Assembly (NCBI GenBank): GCA_963746955.1
Contig: CAVVDR010000012.1
Location: 1-64,000, forward strand
DNA: 64,000 bases
From: DASQBT01 sp963746955
Lineage (GTDB): Bacteria > Pseudomonadota > Gammaproteobacteria > Burkholderiales > Thiobacillaceae
Reading direction: 5' to 3'
The stretch's first letter is position 1; the number at the start of each line of letters is the position of its first letter. Position numbers and translations under genes: made by a program. The notes beneath the pieces are model-generated. The model searched no databases. It was not told where the DNA came from and saw only the letters and a program-made list of their open reading frames with translations. Below are positions 8,580 to 17,301 of this stretch, piece after piece.

Positions 8580-9974
8580 CTATTTCAACGCCAGATCGCC
8601 AGGCAGGCGGTCGGTCTTCTGAGTCAGGATAAGCGGATCGAGGGGCGGTTCGAAACGCGCCAGGATGTCGTAGTAGTTCCGTATGCTCTCCACCAGGGTG
8701 ACCGCTTCTCCGCCGCGAGCGTAGCCATATCTTGTCGAGCGCGCATATCGGCCGCGGGCAAGCAGCGGCAGGTTCTTCTTGAGGTCGGCCCAGGAATCCG
8801 GGTTCATCTTCCGCGATCGGGTAAGACGACGTGCATCTTCCAGGTGTCCCATGCCCTGATTGTAGGCAGCCAGGGCCATCCAGGTCCGGTCGGGTTCGGG
8901 AATTTGGGCTGGCAACTCGTCTTTCAGCATTGCCAGGTAGCGGGCGCCCGCCAGGATGCTTTGGCGCGGGTCAAGCCGATTGGTGACCCCCAGACGGTCG
9001 GCGGTGTCCCCGGTCAGCATCATGATGCCCTTTACCCCGGTTGGTGAAGTGACGTCCGGGTTCCACTGGGACTCCTGATATGCCAGCGCCGCCAGCAGGC
9101 GCCAATCGATTCCGGTTTCCACGTGAGCTTCCTGGAACAGCTTCCTGTATTGGGGCAGTTGAACGGACCGTCTTGAGAGGATGCCGGCAATATCGCTGTC
9201 ATCCAACTGTTTGATGTGGCCGTAATAGCGCTCGAAAGTCCGACGCAGCGTTCCATCCTGTTCCGCCTCGGCAATAAATGTCTGCAACTGTTTGGCCAGT
9301 TCCTTGGGCGTGCCTTTGGGCAAGGCCCAGACCACCTGCTGATAGTCGGCAAGCGTGAACGCTTCGGCCAAGCCGGGATAGTAAAGACGAGCACGGTCAT
9401 AGTCGGTTTCGTTTACCACCACCGCATCAAATTCGCCATCGGACAATCGTGAAAGCAGTTCCTCCGGCCAGGCTTCGGCCAGAACTTCCCAATGCAGTTT
9501 CGGGTTCTTTTTCTGCAGGGCTTGCATCAGTTCCGCATGGCCGCCCTCTGCCAAAACGGCAACTCTCTTCCCAATCAGGTCCGCCGCCTTGGAGATGCGC
9601 GCCCCGCCCTGACGGCTGATGACCAGCGCGCGGCTGATAAACAAGGCGGGACCGGGTCGGAGACCTTGTTCTTTGACAGCTTTTTCGGTCAATTCGGCGG
9701 CCACGATGTTGACCTGAGCCTGCTTGGCAAGCGTATACATGCTGGTCAGGTCCGGTGAGACCTGCCAGCGCACCTTCCAGCCGTGCTGTTCGGCAAAACG
9801 ACTGATCAGGTCATACGCATAGCCTGACGGCTGATTTTGCTCATTAATGAAATAGGCCGTGGGGCTATTGCGGGTCGCCACAATTAATTCCCCGGACTGG
9901 TAAGGATCGGGAGCGGGTTTACTGCACCCGGCCAGCCAGAGGGCCGGAAAAAGAATCAGCAGTAGCCGGACCAT
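8580..9974 (-). CDS. mltF: Membrane-bound lytic murein transglycosylase F
   Basis: 464-residue lipoprotein that cleaves peptidoglycan glycan strands to 1,6-anhydromuropeptides. It has a lipobox LAGC (Cys about 17) after a short signal, then a solute-binding-protein family 3 module (residues about 25-270, with PTAYFINEQNQPSGYAYDL). A C-terminal SLT domain follows, with the catalytic Glu in LAYQESQWNP and the TGVKGIMMLT substrate segment. The AYNQGMGHLEDA motif is the usual end of the SLT fold. Convergent with serS and divergent from the tRNA-Ser gene. Confidence 0.95.
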   Translation of the reverse strand: MVRLLLILFPALWLAGCSKPAPDPYQSGELIVATRNSPTAYFINEQNQPSGYAYDLISRFAEQHGWKVRWQVSPDLTSMYTLAKQAQVNIVAAELTEKAVKEQGLRPGPALFISRALVISRQGGARISKAADLIGKRVAVLAEGGHAELMQALQKKNPKLHWEVLAEAWPEELLSRLSDGEFDAVVVNETDYDRARLYYPGLAEAFTLADYQQVVWALPKGTPKELAKQLQTFIAEAEQDGTLRRTFERYYGHIKQLDDSDIAGILSRRSVQLPQYRKLFQEAHVETGIDWRLLAALAYQESQWNPDVTSPTGVKGIMMLTGDTADRLGVTNRLDPRQSILAGARYLAMLKDELPAQIPEPDRTWMALAAYNQGMGHLEDARRLTRSRKMNPDSWADLKKNLPLLARGRYARSTRYGYARGGEAVTLVESIRNYYDILARFEPPLDPLILTQKTDRLPGDLALK

Positions 9975-10068
9975 CTGTGAAGTCTAAACCAAAGCCGTCT
10001 AAAAACATTCCGGCCCGTGTAAAATGCCCGTTTCAAACAACGGCTCTGGGTGGATAAGCAGTTGATTA

Positions 10069-10096
10069 TTGACCCCCAAACCGTTGCTGCAATAGT
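10069..10096 (+). promoter_or_regulatory. Putative promoter of tRNA-Ser
   Basis: TTGACC (10069-10074), a 16-nt spacer and AATAGT (10091-10096) end 13 nt before the mature tRNA. The position fits a stable-RNA promoter; the -10 is poor. Confidence 0.35.
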
Positions 10097-10109
10097 CGCG
10101 CCGTACCCA

Positions 10110-10201
10110 GGAGAGATGCCGGAGTGGTTGAACGGGACGGTCTCGAAAACCGTTGTGTCCCTTACGGGGCACCGAGGGTTCGAATCCCTCTCTCTCCGCC
10201 A
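10110..10201 (+). tRNA. tRNA-Ser (CGA)
   Basis: A long-variable-arm tRNA. Acceptor stem GGAGAGA pairs with TCTCTCC, the anticodon stem ACGGT/ACCGT encloses the loop CTCGAAA (anticodon CGA, codon UCG), and the T-loop is GGTTCGAATCC. The variable arm (TGTCCC...GGGGCA) is typical of class II serine tRNAs. The terminal CCA (10199-10201) is encoded. In E. coli a serine tRNA gene (serW) also lies near clpA. Confidence 0.97.
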
Positions 10202-10276
10202 AAATTTCACTCAGACCCCTGATTTCCGGATATATTTGGTTGAATCAGCAACTAGATAATCCCGAAAGGGGCGTGT

Positions 10277-10675
10277 ATGAAACCGGAAGAGACGAACCTA
10301 CCAGGCCAGGGAACGCAAACGCCGAGTTCGCAACCTGCAGCAGAAGGCGGGGCGGCCCGGCGCGCGCCCGATAGTCCAGAAGACCATACATTGAATGCCG
10401 CTGGCCAAGCCTGGTTCGCGGCCCTGCCAAAAACCGTCCAACCCGTTAAGCTTGCCGAACGTTACCCGGCAATTTGCAACCGCATGGGTGAGCGCTGGCA
10501 ACAGCCCGAACTGATCATTCGTTATTTTGACGAGTTGCTGATGGACAACCGAGGCGGGCGCCAGGGTTTTCCAATATCAATAGCAATCGAAATTGCCAGC
10601 CTGAAGGAATATTTCCTTGCTGCGCATTCGACGAAAAATCTTGACGTCTGGGACCCCTATGCGGGCCGGCCCTGA
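10277..10675 (+). CDS. Conserved-looking hypothetical protein
   Basis: 132 residues, unrecognised. The first 45 residues are Pro/Gln/Ala-rich and probably disordered. Residues about 45-125 look globular and helical (AWFAALPKTVQPVKLAERYP, then RMGERWQQPELIIRYFDELL, then ISIAIEIASLKEYF). There is no signal peptide or membrane segment. The ribosome-binding site is GAAAGGGGCG about 8 nt before the ATG. It lies between tRNA-Ser and clpS, same strand. Codon use matches the neighbours, so it is probably a native gene of unknown role. Confidence 0.75.
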   Translation: MKPEETNLPGQGTQTPSSQPAAEGGAARRAPDSPEDHTLNAAGQAWFAALPKTVQPVKLAERYPAICNRMGERWQQPELIIRYFDELLMDNRGGRQGFPISIAIEIASLKEYFLAAHSTKNLDVWDPYAGRP

Positions 10676-10702
10676 TTCCTGATACCCGTATGCCCCAGGG
10701 GC

Positions 10703-10730
10703 TTGAAAATTCCTGTGCGGCAATCAAAAT
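10703..10730 (+). promoter_or_regulatory. Putative promoter of clpSA
   Basis: TTGAAA (10703-10708), 16-nt spacer, CAAAAT (10725-10730), 33 nt before the likely clpS start. An alternative -10, TATAAAT at 10748, is too close to the ATG. Confidence 0.3.
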
Positions 10731-10762
10731 AGCCCTTGTATGCAGGCTATAAATCATATTGC

Positions 10763-11071
10763 ATGGCGGTAAAGCGCGATGAGGGGGCGCAGCTTGCACC
10801 GGAGAAGGTCCGGGTCAAGCCGCCTCCCCTGTACAAGGTAATTCTGCTGAACGACGACTACACGCCCATGGAGTTTGTGGTCCAGATCTTGCAGAAGTTT
10901 TTTGCCATGGATCGTGAACAGGCGACCCGTATTATGCTCAAAGTACATACGGAGGGTATGGGGATATGCGGGGTCTTCCCCCGTGATATCGCCCATACGA
11001 AAGTGGAGCAGGTAACGGATTATTCACGTAGTCACCAGCACCCCTTGCAATGCACGATGGAAGAAAGTTGA
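10763..11071 (+). CDS. clpS: ATP-dependent Clp protease adaptor ClpS
   Basis: 102-residue adaptor that binds N-degron substrates and hands them to ClpA. Conserved elements are YKVILLNDDYTPMEFVV (binding-pocket Asn-Asp), the KFFAMDREQATRIMLKVH helix, and the ending GVFPRDIAHTKVEQV. The frame is open nine codons further upstream; the ATG at 10763 is chosen because the extra residues are not family-like. It precedes clpA by 7 nt, and the two are surely one transcript. Confidence 0.95.
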   Translation: MAVKRDEGAQLAPEKVRVKPPPLYKVILLNDDYTPMEFVVQILQKFFAMDREQATRIMLKVHTEGMGICGVFPRDIAHTKVEQVTDYSRSHQHPLQCTMEES

Positions 11072-11078
11072 GGAAGTC

Positions 11079-13337
11079 ATGATTGCCCAGGAATTGGAAG
11101 TATCGCTGCACATGGCGTTTATGGAGGCGCGGCAGCGGCGTCATGAGTTCATTTCGGTTGAACATCTGTTGCTGGCGATGTTGGACAATCCCTCCGCTGC
11201 CGAAGTCTTGCGGGCCTGCGGCGCCGACATGGAGACCCTGCGCAATAAGCTGGCCGAGCATGTCAGCGCCAACACACCGGTCGTGAGCGGCCAGGATGAG
11301 GTCGATACCCAGCCGACTTTGGGCTTCCAGCGCGTCATCCAGCGGGCGATCCTTCATGTTCAGTCTTCCGGCAAGAAAGAGGTTACCGGGGCAAATGTGC
11401 TGGTGGCGATATACGGTGAAAAGGATTCGCACGCGGTCTATTTCCTCGAGCAACAAGGCATCACCCGGCTGGATGTAGTCAACTTTATTTCCCATGGCAT
11501 TTCCAAGGTTCCCCAGCCCAATACGCCGCGCGGCGACGAGAGCAGTGATATTCAGCAGGAAACACCGGTTGGCTCACCGCTGGAAAGCTTCACGACCAAT
11601 CTGAATGCCCAGGCCCTGGCGGGCAAGATCGATCCCCTGATCGGCCGGGACAGTGAGTTGGAGAGAGTGATTCAGACTCTGTGCCGCCGGCGCAAGAACA
11701 ATCCCCTGCTGGTGGGTGAGGCGGGCGTGGGCAAAACCGCCATTGCCGAGGGGCTGGCACGGCGGATCGTGGAAGGCGTGGTACCGGAAATCCTTGGTCA
11801 CAGTAACGTTTATGCCCTGGACATGGGCGCGTTGCTGGCGGGGACCAAGTACCGGGGAGACTTTGAACAGCGACTCAAGGCGGTGCTCAAGTCCCTGACA
11901 GACAATCCCAATGCAATCCTGTTCATCGACGAAATTCATACGCTGATCGGCGCAGGGGCGGCCTCCGGGGGCACCTTGGACGCTTCCAACCTGCTGAAGC
12001 CAGCGCTGTCCTCCGGTCTATTGAGATGTATCGGAGCAACGACCTATAACGAATTCCGCGGCATATTTGAAAAAGATCATGCTCTGTCGCGCCGATTCCA
12101 GAAGATTGACGTAACAGAGCCGTCGGTAGATGACACCGTGGCTATCCTTCGAGGCCTCAAATCGCGGTTCGAGGATCATCACGGCGTGCGCTACACCTCG
12201 GCGGCCCTGACCACCGCGGCGCAGCTGGCGGCGCGCTATATCAGCGACCGGCACTTGCCGGACAAGGCCATTGACGTCATTGATGAAGCGGGCGCGGCCC
12301 AGCGCATCCAGCCCAAGGCCAAGCAGAAGAAGCTTATTACGCCCAAGGAGATTGAGGAAATCATCGCGAAGATTGCGCGGATTCCGGCCAAGACCGTATC
12401 CCTGGATGACAAGGAATCTCTCAGGCGCCTGGATCGGGATCTCAAATCCGTGGTGTTCGGCCAGGACAAGGCCATCGACGCGTTGGCTGCCGCCATCAAG
12501 ATGTCCCGCAGCGGCTTGGGCAATCCGCAAAAGCCGATCGGTTCGTTCCTGCTTTCCGGCCCGACAGGGGTGGGAAAGACCGAGGTGGCCCGGCAGTTGG
12601 CGTATACGCTGGGCATCGAGCTGATGCGCTTCGACATGTCAGAATACATGGAGCGCCATGCCGTATCGCGGCTGATTGGCGCACCGCCGGGCTATGTGGG
12701 CTTTGACCAGGGAGGGCTATTGACCGAGGCGGTTACCAAGACCCCCTACGCGGTCCTGCTGCTGGACGAGATCGAAAAGGCACATCCTGACATTTTCAAT
12801 GTGTTGCTGCAGGTGATGGACCACGGTTCGCTCACGGATACCAATGGGCGCAAGGCTGATTTCCGCAATGTCATTATCATCATGACCACCAACGCGGGCG
12901 CCGAGAATCTGAGCAAATCCTCCATCGGTTTTTCCCATTCCAGTAAGGCTGGCGATGAAATGGCCGATATCAAGCGCATGTTCACGCCCGAGTTTCGCAA
13001 TCGGCTGGATGCCATTATTCCCTTTGCCGCGCTGTCGCACGAGACTGTCATGCGGGTGGTGGACAAATTCCTGATGCAGCTTGAAGATCAACTGCATGAA
13101 AAGAAGGTGGACATCAATTTCACCGAGCGGCTCAAGTCCTATCTGGGCAATAAGGGCTTCGATCCCGTCATGGGTGCGCGGCCCATGGCCAGGCTGATTC
13201 AGGACACCATACGCCGCGCCTTGGCGGATGAACTGCTATTCGGCCGATTGAGCCACGGGGGCCAGGTAACCGTGGATGCGGACGATCAGGGTGAAGTCAA
13301 GCTCGTCTTTGATGAGGAACCGGCTACCACGGCGTAG
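11079..13337 (+). CDS. clpA: ATP-dependent Clp protease ATP-binding subunit ClpA
   Basis: 752-residue double AAA+ unfoldase that feeds ClpP. The N-terminal Clp repeat domain binds ClpS. The first AAA module has GEAGVGKTAIAEGLA (about 212-226) and FIDEIHTLIGAGAASGG; the second has GPTGVGKTEVARQLA (about 495-509) and LLLDEIEKAHPDIFN. There is no coiled-coil M domain between them, which separates ClpA from ClpB/ClpC. The length is normal. A GTGTCCGGCGGACAC hairpin lies about 15 nt after the stop but lacks a T-run. Confidence 0.97.
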   Translation: MIAQELEVSLHMAFMEARQRRHEFISVEHLLLAMLDNPSAAEVLRACGADMETLRNKLAEHVSANTPVVSGQDEVDTQPTLGFQRVIQRAILHVQSSGKKEVTGANVLVAIYGEKDSHAVYFLEQQGITRLDVVNFISHGISKVPQPNTPRGDESSDIQQETPVGSPLESFTTNLNAQALAGKIDPLIGRDSELERVIQTLCRRRKNNPLLVGEAGVGKTAIAEGLARRIVEGVVPEILGHSNVYALDMGALLAGTKYRGDFEQRLKAVLKSLTDNPNAILFIDEIHTLIGAGAASGGTLDASNLLKPALSSGLLRCIGATTYNEFRGIFEKDHALSRRFQKIDVTEPSVDDTVAILRGLKSRFEDHHGVRYTSAALTTAAQLAARYISDRHLPDKAIDVIDEAGAAQRIQPKAKQKKLITPKEIEEIIAKIARIPAKTVSLDDKESLRRLDRDLKSVVFGQDKAIDALAAAIKMSRSGLGNPQKPIGSFLLSGPTGVGKTEVARQLAYTLGIELMRFDMSEYMERHAVSRLIGAPPGYVGFDQGGLLTEAVTKTPYAVLLLDEIEKAHPDIFNVLLQVMDHGSLTDTNGRKADFRNVIIIMTTNAGAENLSKSSIGFSHSSKAGDEMADIKRMFTPEFRNRLDAIIPFAALSHETVMRVVDKFLMQLEDQLHEKKVDINFTERLKSYLGNKGFDPVMGARPMARLIQDTIRRALADELLFGRLSHGGQVTVDADDQGEVKLVFDEEPATTA

Positions 13338-13884
13338 TTTCCCACTTGATACGTGTCCGGCGGACACGGCACTGCCGAGGACAAGATGTTCACTAGAGCA
13401 GTTCCTCCCCATCTGTTTGGCCTTGGGTGGCCGCTCTTGCTGTTACGCTTTGTGCGACCAGAAAAAAAGCGGCGCAATGCGCCGCCTAAATACTCGAGTA
13501 GACTGGAGGAGAGCCCGGGTCGCTCAAGGACCCAATCCCGAGTAAACCTGAACTGCAGACCCATACTATGAGCTTGCATTACCATTTTCGGCGTGTTCCG
13601 CAAAGACTTTAGGGTTTGGTAATGGCATTTTGTTTAGATTTCGCCGGCGATTCGAGGATCAAAGGATAAACCTCGAAGTCAGGCGATACGGGAACATCTT
13701 GGCAGAAATGCAAGCGTGACCGAGTTGGACAACTCGCTGAAGGGGCACGACTTGCGTGAAATTCCTCTGTCGCGAAAAGACAGAACGAGAATTTCAAAAC
13801 CGAACCCAAGAAGCCGCGCAGCACGGTTAGAATTGCATACGTTTCCTGCTTGCGACGAGCTACCAAAGAATAAGAGAAAGCCTG
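13338..13884. other. Gap between clpA and rfbB, no convincing gene
   Basis: 547 bp. Apart from the small hairpin after clpA and a minus-strand terminator-like hairpin (13462-13485), no reading frame shows family-like sequence. The last 30 nt before rfbB contain its ribosome-binding site (GAGAAAG). Confidence 0.6.
13462..13485 (-). terminator. Orphan intrinsic-terminator-like hairpin on the minus strand
   Basis: GCGGCGCA / TGCGCCGC (13469-13476 and 13478-13485) folds into a stem that, read on the minus strand, is followed by seven T (13462-13468). No minus-strand gene is evident upstream of it. Confidence 0.5.
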
Positions 13885-14955
13885 ATGATTCTTGTTACGG
13901 GAGGCGCTGGATTTATCGGCGCCAATTTCATTCTGAATTCGATAGAACTTGATGATGAAGCGATCATCAATCTGGACAAACTGACTTATGCGGGGAATCT
14001 GGCCAGTCTGGCCGGACTCGAAGGTGATGGCCGGCATCATTTTGTTCAGGGGGACATAGGCGATCGCGCGCTGGTCGATAAACTCCTTTTGCAACATCGG
14101 CCGCGCGCCGTGATTAATTTTGCCGCAGAGAGTCATGTTGATCGTTCGATCCATGGTCCGGCGGACTTCATACAGACCAACGTTGTTGGCACCTTCAATC
14201 TCCTGGAATCGGTGCGCGCTTATTGGGATACGCTGGACGGGGAAGGGAAGAACGCTTTCCGCTTCCTGCACGTTTCCACGGACGAAGTCTATGGTTCACT
14301 GGGGCCGACCGACCCCGCGTTTTCCGAAACCACCGCCTATGCTCCCAACAGCCCCTACTCGGCTTCCAAGGCGGCCTCCGATCATCTGGTGCGCGCCTAT
14401 CATCACACTTATGGCCTGCCCACACTCACCACCAACTGTTCCAACAACTACGGCCCCTACCAGTTTCCGGAAAAACTGATTCCCCTGGTAATCCACAATG
14501 CATTGGGCGGCAAGCCGCTGCCTGTCTACGGCGACGGCAGCAATGTCCGCGACTGGCTATATGTCAGCGATCACTGCGCGGCAATCCGTACTGTGCTGCT
14601 CAAAGGCAGGCCAGGGGAGACCTACAACATCGGTGGCTGCAATGAAAAGACCAATCTGGAGGTGGTCAAGTCGATCTGTATTCTGCTGGACGAGTTGCAT
14701 CCGGATTCGCCGGTGATTCCCCACGAGCGGCTGATAAGCTTTGTGGGGGATCGTCCGGGTCACGATCGCCGCTATGCCATTGATGCCGGGAAGGTCATGC
14801 GCGAACTGGACTGGCAACCGGCCGAAAGTTTTTTTGCGGGCATCCGTAAGACGGTCATCTGGTATCTGGAAAATCAGCACTGGGTCGAGCAAGTGGTGAC
14901 CGGTGAATACCGGCACTGGATGGAAACCCACTACGCACAAGCTCACAAGGCATGA
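13885..14955 (+). CDS. rfbB: dTDP-glucose 4,6-dehydratase
   Basis: 356-residue short-chain dehydrogenase/reductase family enzyme (RmlB) that makes dTDP-4-keto-6-deoxyglucose, the second step to dTDP-L-rhamnose. NAD-binding GGAGFIG is at residues 6-12, the catalytic YSASKAASDHLV carries the YxxxK pair, and STDEVYGSLG precedes it. GHDRRYAIDAGKV is the typical C-terminal motif. First gene of a tight operon rfbB-rfbA-rfbC-rfbD; rfbA overlaps its end by 4 nt (ATGA). Confidence 0.97.
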   Translation: MILVTGGAGFIGANFILNSIELDDEAIINLDKLTYAGNLASLAGLEGDGRHHFVQGDIGDRALVDKLLLQHRPRAVINFAAESHVDRSIHGPADFIQTNVVGTFNLLESVRAYWDTLDGEGKNAFRFLHVSTDEVYGSLGPTDPAFSETTAYAPNSPYSASKAASDHLVRAYHHTYGLPTLTTNCSNNYGPYQFPEKLIPLVIHNALGGKPLPVYGDGSNVRDWLYVSDHCAAIRTVLLKGRPGETYNIGGCNEKTNLEVVKSICILLDELHPDSPVIPHERLISFVGDRPGHDRRYAIDAGKVMRELDWQPAESFFAGIRKTVIWYLENQHWVEQVVTGEYRHWMETHYAQAHKA

Positions 14956-15833
14956 ATCGAAAAGGCATTATTCTTGCCGGGGGTTCTGGCACTCGCCTGT
15001 ACCCGGCTACCCAGGCTGTTTCCAAGCAGTTGCTGCCGGTCTACGACAAGCCGATGGTGTATTACCCGCTTTCGACGCTGATGCTGGCGGACATACGGGA
15101 GGTACTGCTGATCTCCACGCCCCAGGACACGCCTCGGTTCGAGCAGTTGCTCGGCAACGGCAGCCAGTGGGGCATGGACATAAGCTACGCCGTGCAAGCC
15201 GCGCCTGAAGGCATTGCCCAAGCATTTCTGATTGGCGATCGATTCCTGGCGGGCTCTTCGAGTGCTCTCGTGTTGGGCGACAATATCTTCTATGGCCATG
15301 ACCTGGCACCAGTTCTGAAACAGGCCGGAGATCAGGCAAGGGGCGCAACTGTCTTCGCATATCCGGTCCAGGATCCAGAGCGCTACGGTGTAGTGGAATT
15401 CGACGAAGCGGGCCATGCCATGAGCCTGGAAGAAAAGCCCGCGCTGCCGAAGTCCCGCTATGCGGTTACCGGGCTTTATTTCTATGACCGCCGGGTGAGC
15501 GACATTGCCCGGGGTCTTAAGCCCTCGGCGCGAGGAGAATTGGAGATCACCGACATCAATCGCCAGTATCTGGAATGGGGCGAACTGGATGTGCAGGTCA
15601 TGGGCAGAGGACACGCCTGGCTCGACACGGGGACCCACGAGTCCCTCCTGGAAGCGTCGCTCTATATTCAGACCATCGAAAAACGCCAGGGTTTGAAGAT
15701 CGCCTGTCCGGAAGAAATCGCCTTGCGCCAAGGCTTCATCGATGCGGCTCAACTGGAAAGACTGGCCCAGCCCCTGGCAAAGAACGCCTACGGGCGCTAC
15801 CTGCTGGCGTTGCTGAACGAGCGAATCTTTTGA
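14952..15833 (+). CDS. rfbA: Glucose-1-phosphate thymidylyltransferase
   Basis: 293-residue nucleotidyltransferase (RmlA) that forms dTDP-glucose from glucose-1-phosphate and dTTP. The signature GGSGTRLYPATQAVSKQLLP is at residues 10-29, followed by YDKPMVYYPLSTLM. The LGDNIFYG segment and VEFDEAGHAMSLEEKP are also characteristic. Length and ends are normal. It overlaps rfbB by 4 nt and shares one nucleotide with the rfbC start. Confidence 0.97.
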   Translation: MNRKGIILAGGSGTRLYPATQAVSKQLLPVYDKPMVYYPLSTLMLADIREVLLISTPQDTPRFEQLLGNGSQWGMDISYAVQAAPEGIAQAFLIGDRFLAGSSSALVLGDNIFYGHDLAPVLKQAGDQARGATVFAYPVQDPERYGVVEFDEAGHAMSLEEKPALPKSRYAVTGLYFYDRRVSDIARGLKPSARGELEITDINRQYLEWGELDVQVMGRGHAWLDTGTHESLLEASLYIQTIEKRQGLKIACPEEIALRQGFIDAAQLERLAQPLAKNAYGRYLLALLNERIF

Positions 15834-16372
15834 TGCTGAAGGTTTCCACGTCCCTCCCAGAGGTCTTTGTTCTGGAGCCCAGAGTGTTCAAGGATGCGCG
15901 CGGATTTTTTCTGGAAAGTTACAACCGGAAAACCTTCGCGGGCTTGGGGATCGACGCAGAATTTGTGCAGGACAACCACTCTCGATCGGCCAAAGGGGTG
16001 CTGCGGGGCCTGCATTACCAGATCCAGCGGCCCCAAGGCAAGCTGGTGCGGGTGATTGCCGGAGAGGTGTATGACGTGGCAGTGGATTTGCGCAGGCATT
16101 CACCCAGCTTCGGCCATTGGACCGGGATGGTATTGTCGGCGGAAAATATGCATTTGGCATGGATTCCACCGGGTTTTGCCCATGGGTTCTACGTGCTCTC
16201 GGAGGCGGCTGAATTCCTCTACAAGACTACCGAATACTACGCGCCTGAACACGAGCGCACCCTGCTATGGAATGACCCCGATCTGAATATCGCCTGGCCT
16301 GCAAGCGAACCGCTGCTTTCGGACAAGGACCGCCAGGGCCTGCCTCTGGGACGGGCGGAAGTTTATGCGTGA
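15833..16372 (+). CDS. rfbC: dTDP-4-dehydrorhamnose 3,5-epimerase
   Basis: 179-residue cupin-fold epimerase (RmlC). The active-site His lies in VLRGLHYQ (His61), followed by the RPQGKLVRVIAGEVYDVAVDLR strand pair. The motif IPPGFAHGFYVLSE and the Tyr in YKTTEYY are also present. The frame is open upstream inside rfbA, but the ATG at 15833, overlapping the rfbA stop by one base (TGATG), gives the right length. rfbD starts 8 nt before its stop. Confidence 0.97.
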   Translation: MLKVSTSLPEVFVLEPRVFKDARGFFLESYNRKTFAGLGIDAEFVQDNHSRSAKGVLRGLHYQIQRPQGKLVRVIAGEVYDVAVDLRRHSPSFGHWTGMVLSAENMHLAWIPPGFAHGFYVLSEAAEFLYKTTEYYAPEHERTLLWNDPDLNIAWPASEPLLSDKDRQGLPLGRAEVYA

Positions 16373-17264
16373 TGCGTTCTTGCGGAACATCCTGCTTACC
16401 GGGGCTACTGGCCAGGTTGGATGGGAGTTGCGACGCTCCCTGGCCAGCCTTGGGCAGGTTGTTGCACCAGGTCGGAATGTCATCGATCTGGCCCAGCCGC
16501 AGAGGCTCGCAGCGGCGATACGGCAGTTCCGCCCGAGTCTCATTGTCAATGCGGCGGCGTACACGGCAGTTGATCGGGCTGAATCCGAGCCGGAGCTCGC
16601 CCGGGCGATCAATGCAGAGTCAGTATCGGTACTGGCCAGGGAAGCGGCCCGCCTGAAGATCACCCTGGTGCATTTCTCCACAGATTACGTCTTTGACGGC
16701 AAGAAGCCTGGCGCGTACACGGAGGTGGACAGCCCACGCCCTTTGGGCGTTTACGGCCAGACCAAGTACGATGGCGAACTGGCCATTCGGGCGAGCGGCG
16801 CTGAGCACTTGATCTTTCGCAGCAGCTGGGTGTATGGCCAGCGCGGGCATAATTTTTTGCTGACCATGCAACGTCTGGCGCGCGAACGGGAAACTGTCGG
16901 CGTGGTGGATGACCAGGTTGGCGCGCCCACCTGGGTCCGGCTCATAGCGGAAGGCACTGCCCAGGTTCTCGCTCTATGGCTATCGCCCGGCGCCAGCGCC
17001 GCAGACCGGCGCGAACTGTCGGGCATCTATCACATGACCTGCCAGGGACAAACCAGTTGGCATGGCTTTGCCCAAGCCATCTTCGACGACCTGAGGCCAA
17101 GGTCGGGAAAGGTGGCCAGGCTGACGGCAATCAAGACTGCCGACTATCCCCTGCCTGCCAGACGTCCGGCGAATTCAGTCCTGTCCGGCGACCGCCTGCT
17201 GCACACCTTTGGTGTAAGCCTTCCGCATTGGCCGAACGCGCTGAATTTATGCCTGTCGGCATGA
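16365..17264 (+). CDS. rfbD: dTDP-4-dehydrorhamnose reductase
   Basis: 299-residue NADPH-dependent reductase (RmlD) completing dTDP-L-rhamnose. GATGQVGWEL near residue 13 binds the cofactor, NAAAYTAVDRAE and the catalytic YGQTKYDGE (YxxxK) follow, with the VDDQVGAPTW segment after. The N-terminal MRDAFLRN may be slightly over-long; the ATG gives an 8-nt overlap with rfbC. Last of the rhamnose genes; manC follows after 37 nt. Confidence 0.96.
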   Translation: MRDAFLRNILLTGATGQVGWELRRSLASLGQVVAPGRNVIDLAQPQRLAAAIRQFRPSLIVNAAAYTAVDRAESEPELARAINAESVSVLAREAARLKITLVHFSTDYVFDGKKPGAYTEVDSPRPLGVYGQTKYDGELAIRASGAEHLIFRSSWVYGQRGHNFLLTMQRLARERETVGVVDDQVGAPTWVRLIAEGTAQVLALWLSPGASAADRRELSGIYHMTCQGQTSWHGFAQAIFDDLRPRSGKVARLTAIKTADYPLPARRPANSVLSGDRLLHTFGVSLPHWPNALNLCLSA

Positions 17265-17301
17265 AGTGTTGTATAACGCGAACATCTTGAACACGAGAAC
17301 A

